The position numbers and the translations under genes are program-made. Positions 1 through 5,148 of a stretch of 7,139 bases of DNA are shown here, one piece after another (the stretch's first letter is position 1; every line of letters starts with the position of its first letter). The DNA comes from UBA5603 sp964501315 (lineage in GTDB: Bacteria > Bacillota_I > Bacilli_A > Izemoplasmatales > Hujiaoplasmataceae). The stretch is from NCBI GenBank assembly GCA_964501315.1, contig CAZCSO010000043.1, forward strand, positions 1-7,139, written 5' to 3'. The notes under the pieces were generated by a model. It searched no databases, had not been told where the DNA came from, and was given only the letters and a program-made list of their open reading frames with translations.

Positions 1-50
1 TCTACTTTCTCTTGACAAGTGCATATTGTATCAAACCTATGCTTTCAATA

Positions 51-135
51 TGGTGCGGTCGATGGGATTTGAACCCACATGCCTCTCGGCACTACCCCCT
101 CAAAGTAGCGCGTCTACCAGTTTCGCCACGACCGC
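51..135 (-). tRNA. tRNA-Leu (anticodon GAG), CCA encoded
   Basis: Read on the minus strand, this folds as a class II tRNA of 85 nt including an encoded CCA (51-53). The acceptor stem is GCGGTCG (135-129) paired with CGACCGC. The anticodon stem CTACT/GGTAG encloses the loop TTGAGGG, giving anticodon GAG, which reads CUC and CUU leucine codons. A long variable arm (GCC-GAGA-GGC) and a T-arm with loop TTCAAAT follow. The long variable arm and the D-arm sequence GGCGAAACTGGTAGACGCG are typical of leucine tRNAs. It is the second gene of a tandem pair, 73 nt downstream of tRNA-Leu(CAG), and is probably cotranscribed with it because no convincing promoter is seen between them. Confidence 0.96.
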
Positions 136-208
136 ATGCTTTGGTTTTATAAATGGAACCAATAACCATGTTTGACAAATTTTTATTTACTAGATAAAAA
201 GAGTAAAT

Positions 209-292
209 TGGTGCGGTTGATGGGATTCGAACCCACATGTCTAAGACACTACCGCCTGAAGATAGCGCGTCTGCCAGTTTCGCCACAACCGC
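209..292 (-). tRNA. tRNA-Leu (anticodon CAG), CCA encoded
   Basis: Read on the minus strand, this is an 84-nt class II tRNA with encoded CCA (209-211). The acceptor stem is GCGGTTG/CAACCGC. The anticodon stem CTATC/GGTAG encloses TTCAGGC, giving anticodon CAG, which reads CUG. The variable arm is TGTC-TTA-GACA and the T-loop is TTCGAAT. The D-arm is almost identical to that of the neighbouring tRNA-Leu(GAG), so the two are close isoacceptors, perhaps of duplicate origin. A TGa-TATAAT extended -10 element lies 19-24 nt upstream of the mature 5' end. Confidence 0.96.
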
Positions 293-310
293 AAAATCTG
301 TCCTTGCAAT

Positions 311-319
311 ATTATATCA
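311..319 (-). promoter_or_regulatory. Extended -10 promoter of the tRNA-Leu pair
   Basis: On the minus strand, TATAAT (316-311) is preceded directly by TGa (319-317), an extended -10 element. No good -35 hexamer is present at the expected distance: the sequence near 340-334 reads TGCTTAT. Transcription would start near 304, about a dozen nucleotides before the mature tRNA-Leu(CAG) 5' end. The assignment rests on consensus match and position only. Confidence 0.55.
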
Positions 320-376
320 TATCTTTAAAAAAAATAAGCACTATTTTTATCTTTTTTTAATCACAAGTAATTATTA

Positions 377-404
377 TTGACATCTCAAATAAAAATGTTA
401 ATAT
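377..404 (+). promoter_or_regulatory. Strong sigma-70/SigA-type promoter for speA-speB
   Basis: A perfect -35 hexamer TTGACA (377-382) is followed after 16 nt by TAATAT (399-404), itself preceded by TGt (396-398), an extended -10 motif. An alternative -10, TATGAT (402-407), would give a 19-nt spacer. Transcription should start near 411, leaving a leader of about 70 nt before the speA start codon. The combination of perfect -35 and extended -10 predicts strong basal expression unless it is repressed. The promoter diverges from the tRNA promoter at 311-319. Confidence 0.7.
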
Positions 405-425
405 GATAGTGCATGGTCCTTTTTT

Positions 426-442
426 GAAGATATAATATCTTC
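426..442 (+). repeat. 17-bp perfect inverted repeat in the speA leader
   Basis: GAAGATATAATATCTTC reads the same on both strands around its central base: eight bases on each side pair, or a 7-bp stem with a TAA loop. It lies inside the predicted 5' leader, about 15-30 nt after the predicted transcription start and 37 nt before the start codon. A T run lies before it, not after it, so it does not look like an intrinsic terminator in the plus direction; on the minus strand it is followed by As. Position and symmetry fit a dimeric-repressor operator, but a stabilising leader hairpin is equally possible. The regulator is unknown. Confidence 0.45.
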
Positions 443-479
443 ATTTTCAAGTCATAAAACGAAAGGTGGTTTGATACCG

Positions 480-1718
480 TTGAAAGACGATCGCCAAAAC
501 CTAACTCCCTTTTTTACCAAACTCAAAGAATACGGTTTAAGCAATCCTACCCCTTTTGATGTGCCCGGTCATAAGCTCGGCAGACATCGAAACGATATGA
601 TTGATTTTGCCGGTCAATCAATGTATATATTGGATTCAAATGCTCCGTTAGGATTGGATAATTTAGGCCATCCCACCGGTGTTTTAAAAGAGTCTATGGC
701 CTTAGCAGCCCAAGCCTTTCATGCACAAAAAGCTTATTTTTTAGTGAATGGAACTTCTATTGGCATTATCGCCATGATTATGGCAACCTGTCGTGCCAAA
801 GAAAAAATAATATTACCTCGAAACGTTCATAAATCGGTCATCAACGCCCTTATTTTATCCGGTGCGATGCCCGTCTTCGTAAAGCCTGATTTAGACACCG
901 AATTAGGAATCGCTAACGGGGTTACGTTTTCAAGCGTCAAACGTGCGATTGACAAACATCCCGATGCCAAAGCGGTATTCATTATCAATCCGACGTACTT
1001 CGGAATGACCAGTGAAATAGAAAAAATTACCGAATACGCTCATGAAGCCGGCATGATTGTCTTGGCTGACGAAGCCCACGGAGCCGATTTTTATTTTTCT
1101 GATCAGCTTCCCTTGTGTGCCATGGATGCAGGATGCGATTTATCCGCTACTTCGATCCATAAAACCGCCGGTTCATTGACGCAAAGTTCGATGTTGCTGG
1201 CGCAAGGCGACCGCGTCGATCACGTTCGCCTTCAATCAACGNNNNNNNNNNNNNNNNNNNNNNNNNNNNNNNNNNNNNNNNNNNNNNNNNNNNNNNNNNN
1301 NNNNNNNNNNNNNNNNNNNNNNNNNNNNNNNNNNNNNNNNNTGGATTTGCTCATCATTGCCTTGAAAGACTTATCGAAGCGATACTATCGAATTCGCAAT
1401 AAATTACCAAAAGTTAAATTCTCCTATACCTTCCCAGAGACGTATAGCCGTCCTCGTGATGCGTACCACGCTCCAAAACGGCAGGTACTTTTAAAGGATG
1501 CTGGCGGTGAAGTCTCTGCGGAGATGTTGATGATCTACCCACCGGGCATACCGCTCGTAATCCCAGGTGAAATCATCAGTGATGAAGTATTGGAAGACTT
1601 GAATTTTTACATTGAAAATGGATCTGAAATCCATTGTGATCTCGAAAACGGCTACATCAAAGTCGTTGATAAAGAAAATTGGCCCAAATGGGAAAGTGAG
1701 GAAGAAGATGAGTTTTAA
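480..1718 (+). CDS. speA: Orn/Lys/Arg decarboxylase, probably arginine decarboxylase (interrupted by assembly gap)
   Basis: This is a PLP-dependent decarboxylase of the aminotransferase-fold (fold type I) Orn/Lys/Arg family, the type of B. subtilis SpeA/YaaO. It would decarboxylate arginine to agmatine in the cytoplasm. Visible family marks are the N-terminal PFDVPGHKLG, the cofactor-binding DEAHGAD (residues 197-203), the SIHKTAGSLTQSS segment whose Lys228 should form the PLP Schiff base, and the C-terminal MIYPPGIPLVIPGE. I take TTG at 480 as the start because the ribosome binding site AAAGGTGG (462-469) is 10 nt before it; the in-frame TTG at 471 is only 1 nt from that site. There are 254 residues before the N run and about 124 after it, against roughly 480-490 for the family, so about 100-120 residues are hidden although only 100 Ns are shown. 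The substrate is not fixed by sequence alone; arginine is inferred from the overlapping agmatinase gene. The C-terminus is acidic (ESEEEDEF) where the gene also carries the next ribosome binding site. Confidence 0.9.
   Translation: MKDDRQNLTPFFTKLKEYGLSNPTPFDVPGHKLGRHRNDMIDFAGQSMYILDSNAPLGLDNLGHPTGVLKESMALAAQAFHAQKAYFLVNGTSIGIIAMIMATCRAKEKIILPRNVHKSVINALILSGAMPVFVKPDLDTELGIANGVTFSSVKRAIDKHPDAKAVFIINPTYFGMTSEIEKITEYAHEAGMIVLADEAHGADFYFSDQLPLCAMDAGCDLSATSIHKTAGSLTQSSMLLAQGDRVDHVRLQSTXXXXXXXXXXXXXXXXXXXXXXXXXXXXXXXXXXDLLIIALKDLSKRYYRIRNKLPKVKFSYTFPETYSRPRDAYHAPKRQVLLKDAGGEVSAEMLMIYPPGIPLVIPGEIISDEVLEDLNFYIENGSEIHCDLENGYIKVVDKENWPKWESEEEDEF
1242..1341. other. Assembly gap (100 Ns)
   Basis: There are exactly 100 undetermined bases inside speA. 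A round number like this is usually a scaffolding placeholder, not a measured length. Coding resumes after it in the frame used before it, which fits an intact gene if the true length leaves remainder 1 on division by 3. Comparison with the family length suggests that about 300-360 nt are really missing, covering the end of the large PLP domain and most of the small domain. Confidence 0.95.
1696..1704 (+). promoter_or_regulatory. speB ribosome binding site inside the end of speA
   Basis: GTGAGGAAG lies just before ATG at 1708; the core GAGG (1698-1701) is 6 nt from it. This site fixes the speB start and rejects the longer upstream open frame starting at 1612. The same bases encode the Glu-rich C-terminus of the decarboxylase. 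Confidence 0.75.
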
Positions 1719-2568
1719 AAACGTAGATTTATCCTTTCAAAGTTGTCAAGCTCGTTACAGTGATGCGGATGTCGTAATCTTTTCATCACCGATGGATGCG
1801 ACGACATCTTTTCGCCCCGGTACACGATTTGCGGGTAATGCTATCAGAGTCGATTCTATCGGCGTCGAATGGTATTCACCGTATCGTGACATGGATTTAA
1901 AAAACTACAAGACCGCTGATATCGGTGATTTGGATTTGCCGATTGGCGATGTTGAAAACGCCTTAAAGGTCATTCGCAAGACCGTAACGAAAATCTTGAA
2001 AGACGATAAAAAACCGATGATGATCGGTGGCGAACATTTGGTGACGTATCCTGTCATTCAAGCGATGGTTGAAAAATACCCTGACTTGCACATCATTCAT
2101 TTGGATGCGCACACCGACTTGCGCGACGAATTCTTTGGCCGTAAGTTATCGCACGCAACGGTATTACGTCGTTGCTACGATTTATTAGGAGACGGACGCA
2201 TTTACCAATTTGGCATTCGCAGTGGCGATTCAAGTGAATTCAAATGGGCCGCTGAAGGTCATACTCACTTACGCAAATTTGATTTCGTTGGTCTCGATGC
2301 CGCTGTCAAAGCCATCAAGGACAAACCCGTTTATATCACGATTGACTTAGATGTTTTGGATCCGTCGGTATTTCCAGGAACCGGAACACCGGAAGCAGGT
2401 GGAATGACTTACAAGGAACTGCTCGGGGCCATTGACGAATTTTCTAAACTTAACAACATCGTGGGTGCTGACATCGTTGAACTCGCACCGATGCTCGATC
2501 CGACTGGCGCTTCTACTGCCGTCGCAGCAAAAACATTACGAGAAATGGTACTTTTACTCCATCAATAA
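1708..2568 (+). CDS. speB: Agmatinase (ureohydrolase/arginase family)
   Basis: A 286-residue ureohydrolase, close to the usual length of about 290 for bacterial agmatinases. It would hydrolyse agmatine to putrescine and urea with a dinuclear manganese centre. All six expected metal ligands are visible by alignment to arginase: His110 in GGEH (107-110), Asp133, His135 and Asp137 in DAHTD (133-137), and Asp213 and Asp215 in IDLDVLDP (212-219). PGTGTPEAGG follows the last motif, and ELAP near the C-terminus supplies the conserved Glu. The N-terminal region (SSPMDATTSFRPGTRF, then VEWYSPYRD) resembles SpeB-type agmatinases more than arginases. The start at 1708 overlaps the end of speA by 11 nt, so the two are very likely translationally coupled and work in sequence: arginine to agmatine to putrescine. 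Agmatinase is preferred over arginase, formimidoylglutamase or guanidinobutyrase because of the speA neighbour; specificity is not proven by sequence. Confidence 0.93.
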   Translation: MSFKNVDLSFQSCQARYSDADVVIFSSPMDATTSFRPGTRFAGNAIRVDSIGVEWYSPYRDMDLKNYKTADIGDLDLPIGDVENALKVIRKTVTKILKDDKKPMMIGGEHLVTYPVIQAMVEKYPDLHIIHLDAHTDLRDEFFGRKLSHATVLRRCYDLLGDGRIYQFGIRSGDSSEFKWAAEGHTHLRKFDFVGLDAAVKAIKDKPVYITIDLDVLDPSVFPGTGTPEAGGMTYKELLGAIDEFSKLNNIVGADIVELAPMLDPTGASTAVAAKTLREMVLLLHQ

Positions 2569-2574
2569 AACATA

Positions 2575-2599
2575 GGCAAGGATTAATCCCTTGCCTTTT
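2575..2599 (+). terminator. Intrinsic terminator of speA-speB
   Basis: A 7-bp stem GGCAAGG (2575-2581) / CCTTGCC (2589-2595) with a 7-nt loop is followed by TTTTCT. It lies 6 nt after the speB stop. The stop codon of the convergent DUF1361 gene (2583-2585 on the minus strand) lies in the loop. On the minus strand the stem is followed by TATGTTTTATT, so it may also act, less strongly, as the terminator of that gene. Confidence 0.8.
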
Positions 2600-3257
2600 C
2601 TATTTCATTAATTAACACAATTTTATAAAGACCATACAAAGCCCCAATCATCAACGCATAGAAAACAATGAAGCCAACCATGGTAAGGCTTAGATGTTCG
2701 AATAAATCGGTTATAACCTGACCCAAGTTGAAAATATCCCATGAATTGTACCTAAAAAAGCGACCAATATAAATTCCTAATCCCGATAACAAAAGACTAA
2801 TCAAAATACCAACCATTACCCATCGTTTGTTATAAGATGCAATCAAACGCGATAACTCATCCAAACATAAAAATCCCAAACTTAAGCCGAACATGGCGCT
2901 GGTAAACAAATGAAACAATGCCAACCACGACTCAAATGAATCGTAATAGATGAGTATTTGATAGGGTTCTGGGTCGGACATAAAAACATGTTGCGAAAGA
3001 TAAATCAAATCACTGACTAAATAGAACGTGTTCGGTAAGAAAAGAATAAACCCCATCACGGAAAGTATTAACCATCCTTTTTTAGTTTGAAGTTTTACCC
3101 AAAACTTTGTTATCAAATACGGAATGAATGCTAAAAAGAGATTCCATATCATGAACGCATGAACAAAATCCTCGACAATTTGTGCCGTCACTAACGAAAA
3201 TAGAATAAAGAATCCATAAAATCCAAAGAGCCATCGCTCTTTTTTTGTTAATCGCAT
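2583..3257 (-). CDS. DUF1361 family membrane protein
   Basis: A 224-residue, very hydrophobic protein with about seven likely membrane segments (roughly residues 10-28, 33-51, 60-80, 108-130, 146-165, 178-198 and 199-215). Two motifs place it in DUF1361: WNLFLAFIPY (38-47) with FLPNTFYLVSDL (73-84), and GIYIGRFFRYNSWDI (161-175). The family has no established biochemical role that I know of. The start at 3257 is chosen because AGGTGAT (3267-3261) forms a ribosome binding site just before it; a longer open frame from 3302 would begin in the terminator of the preceding gene without such a site. It appears to be a single-gene unit between the lrgB terminator and the convergent speB terminator. 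Confidence 0.85.
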   Translation of the reverse strand: MRLTKKERWLFGFYGFFILFSLVTAQIVEDFVHAFMIWNLFLAFIPYLITKFWVKLQTKKGWLILSVMGFILFLPNTFYLVSDLIYLSQHVFMSDPEPYQILIYYDSFESWLALFHLFTSAMFGLSLGFLCLDELSRLIASYNKRWVMVGILISLLLSGLGIYIGRFFRYNSWDIFNLGQVITDLFEHLSLTMVGFIVFYALMIGALYGLYKIVLINEIEKARD

Positions 3258-3273
3258 GCTATCACCTGAACCA

Positions 3274-3302
3274 ATACTATCAAATAATAGTGAAGAAAGC
3301 AA
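3274..3302 (-). promoter_or_regulatory. Possible promoter of the DUF1361 gene
   Basis: On the minus strand, TTGCTT (3302-3297) and TAGTAT (3279-3274) are separated by 17 nt, and TGa precedes the -10, giving an extended -10 form. It starts just past the lrgB terminator and would give a leader of about 10 nt. Each hexamer deviates from consensus at two or three positions. Confidence 0.4.
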
Positions 3303-3303
3303 T

Positions 3304-3327
3304 AAAAAAAACGTCTCTTGGACGTTT
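3304..3327 (-). terminator. Intrinsic terminator of lrgA-lrgB
   Basis: On the minus strand, AAACGTC (3327-3321) and GACGTTT (3315-3309) form a 7-bp stem with loop CAAGA, followed by a run of Ts (3308-3304). The first stem arm overlaps the lrgB stop codon (3328-3326). It separates the lrg operon from the DUF1361 gene. Confidence 0.82.
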
Positions 3328-4003
3328 AGATGAAGAGAGCAATGATGGCCGTGATGATGCCGGTAAAGACCAATGCAACACCTGAAATGGATCCGGCCTG
3401 TTGATCAATCTCCAAAGCCTTTGCGGTGCCAATGGCCTGTGAGGTGGATCCTAAACCCAAGCCAATTAAACGGGGATCTTTGAGTTTGAACAATTTGATT
3501 AACAAGGGAATCAACGTCGCTCCCAGTACCGCACTGATAACGACCACCGCAACGGTAATGGAACGAATACCACCGATTTGTTCGGATACCTCAATGGCGA
3601 TGGGGGTAGTCGAAGCCTTAGGAACCAATGATAAAATCAAGGTTTCATCCAAATTAAACCACTGACCTAAAACAAAGACAGCACCAATCGAACTACCAGC
3701 TCCCACAAAGGATCCTACTAAGATAGGAACGATGTTTTGTTTAATCAACGTCATCTGTTTCACAATCGGAACAGCCAGTGAGACAATTAACGGGCCTAGA
3801 AACAAATGAATGCCCGACAAATCAGTCAAGAACGATGCCATGTCGATTTGAAACACCAAAACATACCCCATCAATAAAACAGTCGCAACCAACAGTGGCG
3901 AAAAAAACGGAAATTTCGTTTTTTGATATAGCCAAACACCGACGAGATAAAACGCAAATGTCAGCATGATCCCAAATGCTTGTGATGTCATTAGATCATA
4001 CAT
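3326..4003 (-). CDS. lrgB: LrgB family membrane protein
   Basis: A 225-residue membrane protein of the LrgB/CidB/YohK family. Clear signatures are LVPKASTTPIAIEVS (126-140) and GLGLGSTSQAIGTAKALE (181-198). About six or seven hydrophobic segments cover most of the chain. In staphylococci LrgAB opposes CidAB in controlling murein hydrolase activity and cell death; other members are linked to export of small carboxylates such as pyruvate, and the plant plastid LrgAB fusion PLGG1 carries glycolate/glycerate. Which role applies here cannot be told from sequence. In relatives as I remember them, the second motif usually contains a His where this protein has Gln189. The ATG at 4003 has GAGGAAG 7 nt upstream and overlaps the end of lrgA by 8 nt, indicating coupled translation. 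Confidence 0.92.
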   Translation of the reverse strand: MYDLMTSQAFGIMLTFAFYLVGVWLYQKTKFPFFSPLLVATVLLMGYVLVFQIDMASFLTDLSGIHLFLGPLIVSLAVPIVKQMTLIKQNIVPILVGSFVGAGSSIGAVFVLGQWFNLDETLILSLVPKASTTPIAIEVSEQIGGIRSITVAVVVISAVLGATLIPLLIKLFKLKDPRLIGLGLGSTSQAIGTAKALEIDQQAGSISGVALVFTGIITAIIALFI

Positions 4004-4388
4004 GACGGTTCTTCCTCTCTTTGATCTTCAGTTGAATCCAAAGAGTCAATTTGACCGATAACAGAATCGTTGAGAAAGAAAGCAATAACGATATCACAAT
4101 AATCAAAACGATTTGTAATAACGCACCTTTTAGTAATTGCGCATATTCCAATACCGAAACCGCAGCCGGTATAAAGAAAAATGCCATGTTGGACGTTAAA
4201 AACGTCCCGACATCGTCGACGCCTTTCAACGGAATCAGTTTAACGACTAGAGCCAACAATAACAATCCCAATCCTAAAATGGTTCCGGGAATAAAGACTT
4301 TAGGAAACAGCCAATGAATTCCGTAGGCGAGCGCTTCTCCCAAAACATAAAATAACAATATGATAAATATCTGTTTGATGACTTTCAT
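3996..4388 (-). CDS. lrgA: LrgA/CidA family holin-like protein
   Basis: A 130-residue protein of the CidA/LrgA family, within the usual 115-150 length. It has four predicted membrane helices (about 6-26, 32-52, 63-82 and 88-112) and a basic tail (KIKERKNRHV). Family motifs are IPGTILGLGLLLL (33-45) and NMAFFFIPAAVSVLEY (67-82). It is the partner of lrgB, which it overlaps by 8 nt, and the two probably act as one membrane complex. The start at 4388 is preferred because GAGGTG (4400-4395) sits 6 nt before it; the ATG at 4394 overlaps that ribosome binding site, and an upstream start at 4496 would run back through the preceding terminator. It ends with TGA. No lytSR-like regulator gene is in view. 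Confidence 0.9.
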   Translation of the reverse strand: MKVIKQIFIILLFYVLGEALAYGIHWLFPKVFIPGTILGLGLLLLALVVKLIPLKGVDDVGTFLTSNMAFFFIPAAVSVLEYAQLLKGALLQIVLIIVISLLLSFSTILLSVKLTLWIQLKIKERKNRHV

Positions 4389-4406
4389 ATTCATCACCTC
4401 AATTAC

Positions 4407-4412
4407 ATTATA
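4407..4412 (-). promoter_or_regulatory. Possible -10 element for lrgA-lrgB
   Basis: A perfect TATAAT lies on the minus strand (4412-4407), between the preceding terminator and lrgA. No good -35 is visible 16-18 nt upstream, where the sequence reads ACCTTTT; an activator could compensate. Transcription from it would start near 4400, almost at the ribosome binding site, giving a very short leader of about 12 nt. Confidence 0.4.
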
Positions 4413-4462
4413 GCGTAGTTTGCATAAATAAAAGGTCTGATCGCTCATAAAAATGCTTTCAT

Positions 4463-4489
4463 AAAAAAAAGGAATCTTAATAATCCCTT
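4463..4489 (-). terminator. Intrinsic terminator of the kinase / winged-helix / Pr6Pr operon
   Basis: On the minus strand, AAGGGATT (4489-4482) pairs with GATTCCTT (4476-4469) across loop ATTAA. This 8-bp stem has two G-T pairs and is followed by a T run down to 4463. The stop codon of the Pr6Pr gene (4479-4477) lies in the loop. It separates this operon from lrgA-lrgB. Confidence 0.8.
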
Positions 4490-5148
4490 TTCTCACAATT
4501 CGTAAGTTTCCATCCTAACTGATTGATGCCGAACAAGCCATAGCCAATTCCGATGTAACCCATAGCGACAACACTAATGAGTCCTACTGCCATCCAAAAT
4601 CCCAGTTCTTCAAAATCCATGAAAAAGTACGGATACCGAGAAACCGATTCACCGATGACGTACCGTCCACCCAGCAGTGCATAAATGACGGTATAGACCC
4701 AATAGATTCCTGGGATGGCAATCCATTTCAAGGGTGTCGTCTTTTTTAATGCAATCGGACAATCGAATAAGACGAAATCGAGAAGCATCATCAACGGGAC
4801 CACATAATGGACTAACAGATCGCTGTATCCCAATACGTCGTACTCGGTTTCATACGCTATCATTACCGGGCGTAACAACAAATGATACACTAAGAACGTT
4901 AAAAAAATCATAGCCGTAAAGGCTGCCTTCACTTGTACAATCATCGGTGTCAAGGGCTTATGATTGTGCTCACGAATTAGAATAATTACCATTAGGATTA
5001 AACAAGCCAAATTGCTTTGAATTGTATAATACGATAACATCATGATCGGATTAGCCCCTGAAAAAAACGCGTTAATCAAGATTCCGATGAAAGTTAAAAT
5101 AACAAAGACGATTCGGTATGTTTTCTTGATGATTGGACGGGTTCTCAT
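4477..5148 (-). CDS. Pr6Pr family membrane protein (AIG1/FAR-17a-like)
   Basis: A 223-residue integral membrane protein with about six hydrophobic segments (roughly 12-30, 38-58, 74-93, 109-128, 142-158 and 183-205). The pattern fits the Pr6Pr family, which is related to eukaryotic AIG1/ADTRP: SYYTIQSN (39-46), VYHLLLRP (87-94), LLVHYVVPLMMLLDF (111-125) and a late YPYFFMDF (172-179). The eukaryotic relatives AIG1 and ADTRP hydrolyse fatty acid esters of hydroxy fatty acids using a membrane Thr and a His. Thr42 and His114 lie in the corresponding motifs here, so a lipid hydrolase role is possible but unproven for bacterial members. The ATG overlaps the stop of the winged-helix gene by 4 nt (ATGA) and has GGGAGG close upstream, so it is the third gene of that operon. 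A terminator follows directly. Confidence 0.85.
   Translation of the reverse strand: MRTRPIIKKTYRIVFVILTFIGILINAFFSGANPIMMLSYYTIQSNLACLILMVIILIREHNHKPLTPMIVQVKAAFTAMIFLTFLVYHLLLRPVMIAYETEYDVLGYSDLLVHYVVPLMMLLDFVLFDCPIALKKTTPLKWIAIPGIYWVYTVIYALLGGRYVIGESVSRYPYFFMDFEELGFWMAVGLISVVAMGYIGIGYGLFGINQLGWKLTNCEKRDY

Noticed and set aside
12..40. TTGACA at 12-17 on the plus strand
   Set aside because: No -10 element lies at a suitable distance (TATTGT is only 6 nt away), and the strand downstream is the reverse of a tRNA gene.
21..42. GCATA...TATGC inverted repeat downstream of tRNA-Leu(GAG), a possible tRNA terminator
   Set aside because: The stem is only 5 bp with a 12-nt loop and there is no T run after it on the minus strand.
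146..178. TTGTCA (178-173) and TATAAA (151-146) on the minus strand as a promoter for the second tRNA
   Set aside because: The spacer is 21 nt, too long for a normal promoter; cotranscription with the first tRNA is simpler.
172..200. TTGACA (172-177) followed 17 nt later by TAAAAA on the plus strand, a possible promoter
   Set aside because: The -10 is poor, and the promoter would only drive transcription antisense to the tRNA-Leu(CAG) gene; no plus-strand gene follows before the real speA promoter.
1612..1707. N-terminal extension of speB to an upstream ATG
   Set aside because: It overlaps the end of speA deeply, has no ribosome binding site, and the extra 32 residues have no counterpart in agmatinases.
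3426..4317. Open frames on the plus strand opposite lrgA and lrgB (3426-3665, 3778-3969, 4051-4317)
   Set aside because: They are short, have no recognisable products or ribosome binding sites, and lie fully inside well-supported membrane protein genes on the other strand.
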